DNA of 64,000 bases, taken from NCBI RefSeq assembly GCF_004920835.1, contig NZ_QFHO01000014.1:1-64000 (forward strand), read 5' to 3'. Position numbers and translations under genes: made by a program. Below, piece by piece: positions 7,888 through 19,116 of this stretch. Position 1 is the stretch's first letter. Every line of letters starts with the position of its first letter. The stretch comes from Stenotrophomonas maltophilia. Lineage in GTDB: Bacteria; Pseudomonadota; Gammaproteobacteria; Xanthomonadales; Xanthomonadaceae. Under the pieces are notes generated by a model. That model made no database searches. It was not told the DNA's origin and worked only from the letters and a program-made list of their open reading frames with translations.

Positions 7888-9513
7888 TCAGGCCTCGCCG
7901 TCGATCACGTAACCGTCGCGCCCGTTGGCCTTGGCCTGGTACAGGGCGGTGTCGGCACCTTCGACGAAGTCGTGCGGTTGCAGCTCGCCGTCCGGCACGC
8001 GGGTGAACACGCCGATGGTGAGGGTGACGCCGGCGTCGCTGCCTTCACCGGGCGCCGGCAACGCCCGCACGCAGGCGATCAGGTCTTCGATCACCAGGCG
8101 CGCGCCTTCGGCCGGCGTATCCGGCAGCACCAGCGCGAATTCGTCGCCACCATAGCGTGCGGCCATGTCGCGCGGGCGCCGTGCATGCGCACCGATCAGG
8201 CGCGCGACATCGCGCAGCACGCGGTCGCCGACCTGATGGCCGTGGCGGTCGTTGTGACGCTTGAAATGGTCGACGTCGATCAGCGCCAAGCTGAGCGGCT
8301 TGCCACTGCGCCGCGCCGCATCGCATTCCTGCTGCAGCGACTGCTCGAAGCGCAGGCGGTTGCCGAGGCCGGTCAGCGCGTCGCGGTTGGCCTGGCGGTG
8401 CCAGGCCGAAATCCGCCAGGTCGCCCAGGCCAGCAGCACCAGGGTGATGCCCAGCATGGCGCTGGCCGGGGCCCACCACAGGTCGCTGGCGCGCAGCAGC
8501 AGCCAGCTCAGCAGCGGCGCCAGCGGCAGCGAGCACAGCGCAGCCAGCCATGGCAGGCGCAAGCCGAGCAGGATCACGCACAGTGCCACCAGCACGCCGC
8601 TGATGGCGTGCTGCCAGAGGCGGGGCAGCAGGTCGATCTGCTTGTGCTGAAGCAGCATCGAAGCGATGTTGGCCTGGTACTCGCTGCCACTCATCCAGAA
8701 TTCGCGGGTAGTCGGGGTCAGCAGCCGCGGTGCGACGCCGCTGGCGGTCATGCCCACCACGATGCGACGGCCGCGCAGCATGGCCATGTCCACGTGGCCA
8801 TCGAGCACGTCGGCGTAGGAAACCTGGGGCAGGCGTTCGGGTGGGCCGGCGTAGCGCACCCGCACGTAGTCGTCGCGCCGCCATTGATAGGGCGAGTTCA
8901 CGCCAGGATCGGGATCGGGCAGTCCGCGTACCGCGCCCGGCGGCAGATCGGCCAGCGCCAGCCCGAGTGCAGGCCAGTGCGCGCGGCCGATGCCTGCGTG
9001 CAGGTACACGCCGCGGGCAACGCCATCGCCATCCACTTCGACGTCGGTATGGCCGATCGCCGCCGCGCTGGCTGCGATCCGTGGAATCGGCAGCATTTCC
9101 TCGGCCATGCGATCACCCGCTGCGGGCGCCGCCAGGACTGGCAGCACGACCCTGCCGTTGCGCCGGATGGCCGCCGCCAACTGTTCATCCTGGCGGCTGT
9201 CACGGCGATCAGGTTCGGACAGCATCAGGTCCAGCGCCACGCGCTCGGCACCGGCATCGGTCAGGCGATCCAGCAACCGCGCATGGATCGAGCGCGGCCA
9301 TGGCCACTGGCCGATGCGCTGCAGGCTGCCCTCGTCGATGGCCACGATCAGTACGCTGGGATCGGGACGGTAATCCCAATTGCCGACCATGGCGTCGTAG
9401 GCGGCTTCGTCCTGTCGCCACAACCATTGGCCATGGCTGGCCACGATCGTCAGTATTCCTGCCAGCAGCGCCAGCACGATCCGCTTCGACCATGGAAGCG
9501 GCGACCGCCTCAC
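7888..9513 (-). CDS. CHASE2-domain diguanylate cyclase (GGDEF)
   Basis: 541 residues from a GTG at 9513. GTGA overlaps the stop of the upstream FecR gene by 4 bases, the best argument for this start over the in-frame ATG at 9558. One membrane segment (about 9-27) precedes a periplasmic CHASE2 domain (about 30-285; VLIVAIDEGSLQRIGQWPWPRS is characteristic). Three hydrophobic segments follow (about 300-360), then a GGDEF domain. The catalytic GGDEF is intact (RYGGDEFALVLP), with an RxxD inhibitory site (RPRD) five residues before it. It should make cyclic-di-GMP in response to an envelope signal, with product feedback. Confidence 0.93.
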   Translation of the reverse strand: MRRSPLPWSKRIVLALLAGILTIVASHGQWLWRQDEAAYDAMVGNWDYRPDPSVLIVAIDEGSLQRIGQWPWPRSIHARLLDRLTDAGAERVALDLMLSEPDRRDSRQDEQLAAAIRRNGRVVLPVLAAPAAGDRMAEEMLPIPRIAASAAAIGHTDVEVDGDGVARGVYLHAGIGRAHWPALGLALADLPPGAVRGLPDPDPGVNSPYQWRRDDYVRVRYAGPPERLPQVSYADVLDGHVDMAMLRGRRIVVGMTASGVAPRLLTPTTREFWMSGSEYQANIASMLLQHKQIDLLPRLWQHAISGVLVALCVILLGLRLPWLAALCSLPLAPLLSWLLLRASDLWWAPASAMLGITLVLLAWATWRISAWHRQANRDALTGLGNRLRFEQSLQQECDAARRSGKPLSLALIDVDHFKRHNDRHGHQVGDRVLRDVARLIGAHARRPRDMAARYGGDEFALVLPDTPAEGARLVIEDLIACVRALPAPGEGSDAGVTLTIGVFTRVPDGELQPHDFVEGADTALYQAKANGRDGYVIDGEA

Positions 9514-11135
9514 AACAACAACCACAGCAGCAGGGCGCCACCACCGGCGCCGTAGCACAGGCGGCAGGGCAGCTTGATCTGCTGGGCAGGGGAATACTCG
9601 CCAGCGTGGCCGTCGTCATCGATGTACTGCACGCGCACGTGCAGGGTGCCGCTCCACGGCCGCTTGAAGCTGACCTGCGGCTCGGTCACGGTTTCGTCGA
9701 CGAGCGGCGCCTTGAAGTCGCCATGGCGATCCACCTGCACCCGGTAGCGCTGGCCCTCGCTGCCGGCCTGCCAGCGCAGGGTCAGCGCGCCATGCGCGGC
9801 TTCGGGTGGTTGCAGGGCGGGATCGACCGGTTCATTGCTCAGTTGCAGCGGCAGTGCCTGGCCGTAGCGGCCCTGGTGTTCGTTGCCATCGCGCGAGGCC
9901 ACCCGCCAGAAGTACTGGCCCGGCGGCAGGGGCTGTGCCAGGCGCAGGTCGGTGTTCTGAGTGGTCTGTTCCTGCAACGGCTGCTGGAAGGTCGGTTCGG
10001 CGGCGATCTGCAGCACGCTGCTGTGCGCGCCGGGGGCCTGGCTCCAGCGGAAACGCGGGCGGTCACTGTTGATCGTCTGGCCGTGCAGCGGTGCGACCGT
10101 CAACGGCGGTGGCGGCTGGTCGCTGAGTTCGAAATCGGCACTGGCATCGAGGCCTTCCACGCCCTGGGCATCGACGGCGCGCAGCAGGATGCGCAGCTGG
10201 CCCGGTGGCAGGTCGCCGATCGACAGGCGGGTGTCGGTGGTGGTGGCGGCGAACAGCAGGATCTCCGGTGTCGCCGCCTGTACCACTTCAACGCGGTACT
10301 GCGCGGCGCCGTCGACCGGCTCCCAGGCCAGTCGGGTCGGCAGCGGCGCCAGGCGCAGTTCATCGTTGCGCAGCTGCGGCGCAGGCAGCAGGGCGGAGAC
10401 CGCACCGGGCGCGCTATCGGCGCTGCTGCTGCGGCTGGCGTGGCCAGGCTTGACCAGCTGCCGGCCATGGCTGTTGCCGACCTGTACCTTGCCCTGCAGG
10501 ACTTCAGTGGCGGCAACATGCTGGGTGTCGCCGGCACTGACCCGGAACACGGTGCCGCGAACGCTGCTGGTCGCGGTGGGTGCGTCGATGATGTAACGCG
10601 ACGCAGGACCGCGGGCTGGCGTCACGCGGTTGCTGGCGCGGCCCTGCTGCAGGCGCAGGCGGGTGTCGACCATACCGGTGTGGCCGTAGCGGCTGAGCTG
10701 GTCCAGGCGCAAACGGGAATATTCGCGCAACTGCAGGCGCGAGGCATCGGCAAATTCGAGAGTGACGCTGGAATCGCCTTCGGTCTCGATGGTGTCACCG
10801 ATGTGCAACTGCTCGCCGGCCAGAATGGCGCGGGTAGCCCTGCCATCGGCGCCGGACAGTTCGACCTTGCCGCGTACCGACAGCACCCGGGCCGGCGCCG
10901 GTTCGATGCGCAGCCAGCTGATCGGGAAACGCAGCAGCTGGCCGGGCGGCAACTGGTAGGGGTTGTCGATGCGGTTGTGCTGCTGCAGCTGCTGCCAGCG
11001 CACCGAGGGCTTGAGGTAAACGCCACCAAGGTCCCACAGGGTATCGCCGGGGCGGACCCGGTAGTTCCAGTCCTGGGCCGCAGCCACGGTCGGCAGCAGG
11101 AGGAGGGCGCAGAGCAGCGCACCCTTGAAGCGCAT
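9510..11135 (-). CDS. Secreted LysM-FecR protein with FnIII-like repeats
   Basis: 541 residues from the ATG at 11135, which opens a signal peptide cleaved near VAAA-Q (residues 18-21). LysM follows at about 25-72 (YRVRPGDTLWDLGGVY, then PPGQLLRFP), a peptidoglycan-binding fold. A FecR domain spans about 90-200 (GEQLHIGDTIETEGDSSVTLEF; SSVRGTVFRVSAG). Three FnIII-like beta modules then begin near TRLAWEPVDGAAQYRVEV, RPRFRWSQAPG and LTLRWQAGSEGQRYRV. The protein ends in CRLC plus a short hydrophobic tail (GGGALLLWLLL). FecR-LysM proteins are often encoded beside CHASE2 enzymes, so it is probably the cell-wall-side partner of the cyclase. Confidence 0.92.
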   Translation of the reverse strand: MRFKGALLCALLLLPTVAAAQDWNYRVRPGDTLWDLGGVYLKPSVRWQQLQQHNRIDNPYQLPPGQLLRFPISWLRIEPAPARVLSVRGKVELSGADGRATRAILAGEQLHIGDTIETEGDSSVTLEFADASRLQLREYSRLRLDQLSRYGHTGMVDTRLRLQQGRASNRVTPARGPASRYIIDAPTATSSVRGTVFRVSAGDTQHVAATEVLQGKVQVGNSHGRQLVKPGHASRSSSADSAPGAVSALLPAPQLRNDELRLAPLPTRLAWEPVDGAAQYRVEVVQAATPEILLFAATTTDTRLSIGDLPPGQLRILLRAVDAQGVEGLDASADFELSDQPPPPLTVAPLHGQTINSDRPRFRWSQAPGAHSSVLQIAAEPTFQQPLQEQTTQNTDLRLAQPLPPGQYFWRVASRDGNEHQGRYGQALPLQLSNEPVDPALQPPEAAHGALTLRWQAGSEGQRYRVQVDRHGDFKAPLVDETVTEPQVSFKRPWSGTLHVRVQYIDDDGHAGEYSPAQQIKLPCRLCYGAGGGALLLWLLL

Positions 11136-11294
11136 GGCAAACGACAGCGAGCGGACGAAGGTCACAGTTGGCAATCCCGGCAATGCGGGGGCGCAGCTGC
11201 AAGACCCCATGGCCCCGACCTCATCCCCCCGAACGGATCGTGGCGACCGTACGGCCGCCATCCCGCGCATTATTGCCCGCGTTCAGTGCAGGGA

Positions 11295-11323
11295 TTCTGA
11301 ACGAAGCGGGCTCCCGTTCAGAA
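11295..11323 (-). terminator. Hairpin overlapping the thioredoxin stop codon
   Basis: TTCTGAACG and CGTTCAGAA form a 9-base-pair stem around an 11-base loop, with the TGA of the thioredoxin gene inside the stem. No T-run follows on the minus strand, so an intrinsic terminator is uncertain; it could be an mRNA-end structure. Confidence 0.35.
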
Positions 11324-12175
11324 CAGCAGGGACGCCATCCGGCGGCGGTACTGCCCGACCAGGTCCTCGTCGGAGATCACATTGAAGGCGTCGATCAGCG
11401 CTTTGCGCGGCAGCCCTTCCTCGAAACCACGGTCGATCCGCAGCATTTCCAGGAACTGTTCCAGCGCGGCTTCGTCGTGGCCGCCAAGCAGCAGCTGCAC
11501 GCCGCGCAGGTGGCGGGCCTTGAGGTCCTTGCCGTCGGCGGCAATTCGCGCTTCCAGCACCTCGGCGGCCGGGGCGTCCTTCAACGCAGCGGCAAATGCC
11601 AGGCGGGCGCGGCCGCGCACGGCGCGATCATCGGTGGCCAGGTTGGCCGGCAGGCCATCGATCAGCGTGCCGGCTTCGTCCACGCCGCCGATCTGCAGCA
11701 GGGCCAGGGCCAGGTCCAGCTTCAGCTCATCCTTGTCCGGCTCGGCGGCGATCTGCGCACGCAGCACGTCCACCTGTGCCTGCGGGTCCAGCGGCGCGTC
11801 GTCCTCGGTGAGGGTGTCACCAGCATCGGCCGGCACCACACCGTGCTGGGCCAGGAACTCACGCAGCTGGCCTTCGGGAATGGCGCCGGGGAAGCCGTCC
11901 ACCAGTTGGCCGCCCTTGACCAGGAACACGGTGGGCACCGAACGGATCTGGAAAGCGGCGGCGATCTGCTGTTCGGCGTCGACATCGACCTTGGCCAGCT
12001 CGAAGGCGCCGTTGTATTCAGCGGCCAGCTTTTCCAGCATCGGGCCCAGGGTCTTGCAGGGCCCGCACCAGGTCGCCCAGAAGTCCACCAGAACCGGGGT
12101 CTGCAGCGACTTCTGCAGGACTTCGGCCTCGAAAGTCGCAGTGGTGGCGTCAAATACGTAGGTCGTCTCGGTCAT
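11318..12175 (-). CDS. cnoX: CnoX/YbbN-type thioredoxin with C-terminal TPR-like domain
   Basis: 285 residues from the ATG at 12175. Residues 1-110 are a thioredoxin domain with an intact W36-C-G-P-C40 active site. The remainder (about 120-285) is helical, TPR-like, and ends with the family pattern GGHDEAALEQFLEMLR...ALIDAFNVI. This architecture is CnoX (YbbN), a holdase working with GroEL and protecting against chlorine stress. Escherichia coli CnoX lacks the CXXC pair; this one keeps it, so it may also be redox-active. It stands alone, divergent from the DUF998 gene 124 bases away. Confidence 0.9.
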   Translation of the reverse strand: MTETTYVFDATTATFEAEVLQKSLQTPVLVDFWATWCGPCKTLGPMLEKLAAEYNGAFELAKVDVDAEQQIAAAFQIRSVPTVFLVKGGQLVDGFPGAIPEGQLREFLAQHGVVPADAGDTLTEDDAPLDPQAQVDVLRAQIAAEPDKDELKLDLALALLQIGGVDEAGTLIDGLPANLATDDRAVRGRARLAFAAALKDAPAAEVLEARIAADGKDLKARHLRGVQLLLGGHDEAALEQFLEMLRIDRGFEEGLPRKALIDAFNVISDEDLVGQYRRRMASLLF

Positions 12176-12299
12176 GGGGGAGGCATCGCTTGGCGTCTGG
12201 AGACCGATTCTATGGTGACGATCGATGCCGGTCTCAACCCGGGTTGCGGCAAATACCTGACAATGCAGCCTTCCCATAGACGTCGTTTCCGGAGCCCGC

Positions 12300-12902
12300 A
12301 TGTCGCCCCTGTCACCGTTGCTGCGCCTGTCCGGTCTGGCTGCCGCGCTGTTGTTCGTAGTGGCGGTGCTGGGTTTCGGCGCCGGCCTGGACGGCTACGC
12401 GCAGGCGCGCCACCCTGTGGCGCTGCTGGGTGCGCAGGGCGTGCCGCACGCGCTGGCCTTCAATCTGCTGGGCTTCGTGCTGCCGGGCCTGCTGGCGGTG
12501 GTGGTTGCCGAGTGCCTGCGCCGGCGCCTGCCGGCCACGGCCAGCTGGGCGCCGCGGGTCGGCAGCCAGATGCTGCTGCTGGCCGGGCTGGCGTTCGCCG
12601 CGATGGGCCTGCTGCCGCTGGACGTGGACGATCTGCACGGGCCGGCCAGCCAGCTGCACGCCAGTGCCTGGATGGTCTGGGTGCTGGGCTTCGTCGCCGG
12701 CACCCTGTTGCTGGGCATCTCCCAGCTGCGCCAGGCGCGCGGCCGCGCGCTGGGCGGGGCGGCGGTTGCCTGCGGCGTACTGGCGGCGTTGGCGGCTTTC
12801 GCCCTGCAGGGCGTACTGCCGGCACCGCTGGCGCAGCGGGTCGCTTTTGCCTGCTGGGCGGTCTGGCTGGCGCTGGCCCTGCCGCTGTCGCGGCCACGCT
12901 GA
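12300..12902 (+). CDS. DUF998 family integral membrane protein
   Basis: 200 residues with GGAG 5 bases before the ATG at 12300. It has about six hydrophobic helices, starting SGLAAALLFVVAVLGFGAG and ending VAFACWAVWLALALPL, with a central polar loop DVDDLHGPASQLH, all as in DUF998 proteins. The role of the family is unknown. It is divergent from the thioredoxin gene and is followed by leuS after 105 bases. Confidence 0.82.
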   Translation: MSPLSPLLRLSGLAAALLFVVAVLGFGAGLDGYAQARHPVALLGAQGVPHALAFNLLGFVLPGLLAVVVAECLRRRLPATASWAPRVGSQMLLLAGLAFAAMGLLPLDVDDLHGPASQLHASAWMVWVLGFVAGTLLLGISQLRQARGRALGGAAVACGVLAALAAFALQGVLPAPLAQRVAFACWAVWLALALPLSRPR

Positions 12903-15650
<2,748 letters not shown>

Positions 15651-15658
15651 TGCTTCCC

Positions 15659-15690
15659 GCACCGGCCGCCCACGGGTGGCCGGTGCTCTT
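15659..15690 (+). terminator. Hairpin between leuS and lptE
   Basis: GCACCGGCC (15659-15667) pairs with GGCCGGTGC (15678-15686) and is followed by CTCTTTCC. With only a broken T-run it would be a weak or partial terminator, separating leuS from the downstream genes or tuning read-through. Confidence 0.45.
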
Positions 15691-15786
15691 TCCGGTACAG
15701 GGCCAGGCACTTGATGGCCCTGCATTCACGCGGCTTCGGGCAGGCTGTGTGTTGCCGTGATCGCCCGGCTCCGCCAGACTGTCTCC

Positions 15787-16371
15787 ATGACCCGAATCCT
15801 GCTTGCCCTCGTTCTTGTCCTCGGCCTTGCCGGCTGCGGTTTCCATCTGCGCAGCAAGCTGATGCTGCCGACCGACACGGCACCGGTGAAGGTGGTCTCC
15901 ACCGCGCCGTACAGCGAACTGGTCAAGCTGCTCAACCGCAGCCTGCTGGCGTCCGGCGCCAGGTTGGCCGATGAGGACAGCAAGGAGCCCAGTGCCCAGC
16001 TGCAGGTGCTGTCCGAGCGCTGGGGTGATCTGCCGATCGCCATCGATTCGCAGGGCCGTGCACAGGAATACAGCCTGCGCTACGCAGTGATTTTCATCTT
16101 CCGCCGCGAGGACGGCAGCGAGCTGGTGCCGCAGCAGGTGATCGAACTGTCGCGCGACTACGTGTCGCCGCCGACCGACGCCACCGGTACCACCACCGAA
16201 CGCGAAATCCTGGCCAATGAGCTGCGCCGCGAGATGTCGGCCTCGATCATCCGCCGCATCGACAGCGTGGTCCGCGCCGAGATCGAGAAGGGTGGCAGCT
16301 TGTCGGCACCGAAGACCGCGCCGGTCGAAGATGCGGTGCCGGCCGGGCCGGCACCTGCAGTGAAGCACTGA
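15787..16371 (+). CDS. lptE: LPS-assembly lipoprotein LptE
   Basis: 194 residues from the ATG at 15787. A lipoprotein signal peptide ends in the lipobox LAGC with Cys17 as the lipidated residue. The domain after it (GFHLRSKLMLP...VKVVST...ELVKLLNRSL) is the LptE/RlpB fold. LptE plugs the LptD barrel in the outer membrane and helps deliver LPS to the surface. A low-complexity Ala/Pro tail ends the protein. Its position between leuS and holA is the same as in Escherichia coli, supporting the call. Confidence 0.95.
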   Translation: MTRILLALVLVLGLAGCGFHLRSKLMLPTDTAPVKVVSTAPYSELVKLLNRSLLASGARLADEDSKEPSAQLQVLSERWGDLPIAIDSQGRAQEYSLRYAVIFIFRREDGSELVPQQVIELSRDYVSPPTDATGTTTEREILANELRREMSASIIRRIDSVVRAEIEKGGSLSAPKTAPVEDAVPAGPAPAVKH

Positions 16372-16380
16372 GCCGCGACG

Positions 16381-17418
16381 ATGGAACTGCGTCCGGAGCA
16401 GCTGGCCAGCCAGGGCGCTGATACCGCGCTGGCGCCGGTCTATCTGATTGCCGGGCCGGAAACCCTGCGCGTGCTGGAGGCGGCGGATGCCATCCGCGCG
16501 CGCGCGCGCGCCGCTGGCATCGGCGAGCGCGAGGTGTTCGACGCGGACGGCCGTGATTTCGACTGGAACCAGCTCGACGCAACATTCAACGCGCCCAGCC
16601 TGTTCAGCGCCCGCCGCCTGGTCGAGGTGCGCCTGCCCAGCGGCAAGCCGGGCAAGGACGGGGCCGAGGTGATCAGCCAGTTCTGTGCCAACCCGGCGCC
16701 GGACGTGGTGCTGATGATCACCGCCAACGAATGGAGCAAGGCCCACCAGGGCAAGTGGGCCGAGGCGGTCAACCGTATCGGCGTGCTGTCGGTCGCCTGG
16801 GCGATCAAGCCGCATGAACTGCCGGACTGGATCGAGCGCCGCCTGCGTGGCAAGGGTCTGCGCGCCGATCCGGCCGCGGTGCAGCGGCTGGCCGAACGGG
16901 TGGAAGGCAATCTGCTGGCTGCCGCGCAGGAGATCGACAAACTGGCGCTGCTGGCCGATGGCCAGCCGCTGGATGTAGAACGGATGGAGTCGCTGGTGGC
17001 CGATGCGGCCCGCTACGACGTGTTCCGGCTGGTGGAGGCCACCTTCTCCGGCCAGGCGCCGGCGGTGCTGCGCATGCTGGCGGGCCTGCGTGGTGAAGGC
17101 GAGGCCGTGGCGGCACTGATGCCGATCGTGATCCGCGAACTGCTGGCCGGTGCCGGCCTGGCACGGGTGCAGGCGCGTGGCGGCAATCTGGCCGCCGAAA
17201 TGAAGTCCCGTGGTATCTGGGAATCGCGGCAGGCGCCGTACAAGCGCGCGCTGCAGCGGCACCCGGAAGGCAAGCGCTGGGAACGCTTCGTGGCGGAGGC
17301 CGGGCTGGTCGACCGCATCGCCAAGGGACGCGCCGACGGCGATGCCTGGCTGGCGCTGGAGCGCCTGCTGGTGGCCGTGGCTGAAGCGCGTGCCGTGCGC
17401 CTGCTGGCGCGGGCCTGA
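16381..17418 (+). CDS. holA: DNA polymerase III subunit delta
   Basis: 345 residues starting 9 bases after lptE. The N terminus (MELRPEQLASQG...PVYLIAGPETLRVLEAADAIR) is the HolA AAA-like domain, with LFSARRLVEVRLPSGKPGKDG and VLMITANEWSK in the order expected. HolA is the clamp-opening subunit of the gamma complex. A run GCGCGCGCGCGC at 16497-16508 lies within the coding region. It is only 3 bases from nadD, so the two are co-transcribed. Confidence 0.97.
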   Translation: MELRPEQLASQGADTALAPVYLIAGPETLRVLEAADAIRARARAAGIGEREVFDADGRDFDWNQLDATFNAPSLFSARRLVEVRLPSGKPGKDGAEVISQFCANPAPDVVLMITANEWSKAHQGKWAEAVNRIGVLSVAWAIKPHELPDWIERRLRGKGLRADPAAVQRLAERVEGNLLAAAQEIDKLALLADGQPLDVERMESLVADAARYDVFRLVEATFSGQAPAVLRMLAGLRGEGEAVAALMPIVIRELLAGAGLARVQARGGNLAAEMKSRGIWESRQAPYKRALQRHPEGKRWERFVAEAGLVDRIAKGRADGDAWLALERLLVAVAEARAVRLLARA

Positions 17419-17421
17419 GCA

Positions 17422-18087
17422 ATGAGCCTGCGGATCTATTACGGGGGCACCTTTGATCCGGTGCACCTCGGCCACCTGGCGATCGCGCGCGCAGCGCGTG
17501 ACGAACTGCAGGTGGCGGTGCGCATGATGCCCGCGGCCGACCCCCCGCACCGTGCGCTGCCCGGTGCCAGCGCCGAACAGCGCTGCACCATGTTGTCGCT
17601 GGCCATCGGCGACGAGCCGGGCCTGCTGCTGGACCGCCGCGAACTGGATCGAGCTGAACGCTTTCCCGGTCGCCCGTCCTATACCGTTGATACCCTGCGC
17701 GACCTGCGCGGGGAGCTTGGCCCGAGCCGGCCGCTGGCCTGGCTGGTGGGGGCCGACAGCCTGCTTGGCCTGCCCAGCTGGCACGAGTGGCAAGACCTGT
17801 TCGGGTTGGCCCATTTCGTGGTGGCAGAGCGCCCCGGCAGCCCGTTGCAGGCCTCGGTGGACGGCGAGCTGGGCCGGGCACTGGAGGGGCGCTGGGCCGA
17901 CAGCGAGCAGGCTCTGTTTTCCAGCCCGGCCGGCCGTATCCTGCGCCTGCACCATCCCCTGCGCGCAGAATCGGCCAGTGCTGTGCGTGCCCAGATTGCC
18001 GCCTCCGGCCCCTGGCGGGCGCTGCTGCCGCCGGCCGTGGCCGACTACGTCGCTGCACACGGCCTGTACCGCCCGGCCACGCCGTGA
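17422..18087 (+). CDS. nadD: Nicotinate-nucleotide adenylyltransferase
   Basis: 221 residues. The nucleotidyltransferase signature GGTFDPVHLGHLAIA is at residues 8-22, including the HxGH motif, and the C-terminal segment ESASAVRAQIA corresponds to the SxxxxR ATP-binding motif. WLVGADSLLGLPSWHEW is typical of NadD. It converts nicotinate mononucleotide plus ATP to deamido-NAD in NAD biosynthesis. It starts 3 bases after holA. Confidence 0.97.
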   Translation: MSLRIYYGGTFDPVHLGHLAIARAARDELQVAVRMMPAADPPHRALPGASAEQRCTMLSLAIGDEPGLLLDRRELDRAERFPGRPSYTVDTLRDLRGELGPSRPLAWLVGADSLLGLPSWHEWQDLFGLAHFVVAERPGSPLQASVDGELGRALEGRWADSEQALFSSPAGRILRLHHPLRAESASAVRAQIAASGPWRALLPPAVADYVAAHGLYRPATP

Positions 18088-18145
18088 ATGGCGCGGCAGC
18101 AGCATCCCCGTATAATCGCCCCTACGTTTATCGAGTCGATCCACT

Positions 18146-18559
18146 TTGAGCAACCAGACCCAGCCCCAGACCATCAAGGTCGATCTGCCCAGCCCGCCGC
18201 CGTCCGTGCCGGAACTGCTGGCCAGCGTCCGCCAAGCCACTGAAGACCTGAAGGCCAAGGACCCGGTCGAGATCGACGTGCGTGGCCGCTCCAGCGTCGC
18301 CGACTACATGGTGGTCGTGTCGGGTACGTCGACCCGCCACGTCAAGTCGATTGCCGATGAAGTCGTGCGTTTTGCCAAGAAGATCGATGTCATGCCGTTG
18401 GGCGTGGAAGGCGAGCGCGAGGCCGAGTGGGTGCTGGTGGACCTGGGCGACGTGATCGTCCACGTGATGCTGCCGCGCGTGCGTGAGTTCTATGCACTCG
18501 AGCGCTTGTGGACCGTCGGCGACCAGCCGCCGTCCCGCGACGACGACGAAGTGGCCTGA
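18146..18559 (+). CDS. rsfS: Ribosome silencing factor RsfS
   Basis: 137 residues of the Iojap/DUF143 family. [29 protein letters not shown] is the conserved core, followed by [28 protein letters not shown]. It binds ribosomal protein L14 and blocks subunit joining when nutrients are short. The start is a TTG at 18146; no better codon lies in frame before the conserved region, and only a weak purine stretch precedes it. The gap to nadD is 58 bases. Confidence 0.95.
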   Translation: MSNQTQPQTIKVDLPSPPPSVPELLASVRQATEDLKAKDPVEIDVRGRSSVADYMVVVSGTSTRHVKSIADEVVRFAKKIDVMPLGVEGEREAEWVLVDLGDVIVHVMLPRVREFYALERLWTVGDQPPSRDDDEVA

Positions 18560-18580
18560 GCCACACGTTGATGCATCCCT

Positions 18581-18605
18581 TCGACGGCGCCGATGGCGCC
18601 GTCGA
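18581..18605 (+). terminator. Strong hairpin in the rsfS-rlmH gap
   Basis: TCGACGGCGCC and GGCGCCGTCGA form an 11-base-pair GC-rich stem with a GAT loop, followed by CGTTTTGGAGG. The T4 run is short, and the rlmH ribosome-binding site GGAGG begins 6 bases after the stem. It may be a partial terminator or a leader structure limiting rlmH expression. Confidence 0.5.
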
Positions 18606-18623
18606 CGTTTTGGAGGACCGTTG

Positions 18624-19094
18624 ATGAAAGCCCGACTGATTGCTACCGGCGAGCGCGCACCCAGCTGGGTCGCGCAGGGCTTCGCCGAGTACCAGAAGCG
18701 TCTTTCGCACTGGCTGCCCTTCGAGCTGGTGGAAATCGAGCCGGGCCTGCGTGGCAAGGGCCGTGACCCGCGCCGCGCCACCGAAGATGAAGGCAAGCGG
18801 GTGATCGCTGCGCTGCCGAAGAATGCCTACGTGGTGGCGCTGGATGTACCGGGTCGCCAGCTCAGTTCCGAGCAGCTTGCACAGCGCCTGGAACATTGGC
18901 GCGGGCAGGGTAGGGATCTCGCGTTCCTGATCGGTGGGCCGGAAGGACATTCGCCGGAAGTCTCGGCGCTGGCTGATGAGAAGTGGTCGATCGGCCCGCT
19001 GACGCTGCCGCACATGCTGGTGCGTCTGGTGGTGGCCGAACAGCTGTATCGCGCTGCGGCGATGTTGGCAAATCACCCCTACCATCGCGCGTGA
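18624..19094 (+). CDS. rlmH: 23S rRNA (pseudouridine1915-N3)-methyltransferase RlmH
   Basis: 156 residues, exactly the usual length, from the ATG at 18624 with GGAGG 7 bases upstream. SPOUT-fold knot motifs are clear: LAFLIGGPEGHSPEV binds S-adenosylmethionine and LPHMLVRLVVAEQLYRA forms the C-terminal knot. RlmH methylates pseudouridine 1915 of 23S rRNA in complete ribosomes. It follows rsfS, the standard pairing. Confidence 0.97.
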   Translation: MKARLIATGERAPSWVAQGFAEYQKRLSHWLPFELVEIEPGLRGKGRDPRRATEDEGKRVIAALPKNAYVVALDVPGRQLSSEQLAQRLEHWRGQGRDLAFLIGGPEGHSPEVSALADEKWSIGPLTLPHMLVRLVVAEQLYRAAAMLANHPYHRA

Positions 19095-19102
19095 AGAGTG
19101 GT

Positions 19103-19108
19103 TATACT
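19103..19108 (+). promoter_or_regulatory. -10 element of the tRNA-Asn gene
   Basis: TATACT matches the sigma70 -10 box in 5 of 6 bases and lies 8 bases before the mature tRNA 5' end. No good -35 box is present 16-18 bases upstream, so the promoter call rests on the -10 box alone. Confidence 0.45.
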
Positions 19109-19116
19109 AGTCGTCT

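Noticed and set aside
8730-11300. Long plus-strand frame over the CHASE2 and FecR genes
   Set aside because: The opposite strand encodes signal peptide, LysM, FecR, CHASE2 and GGDEF motifs in order; the plus-strand translation is low-complexity Arg/Ala/Gln.
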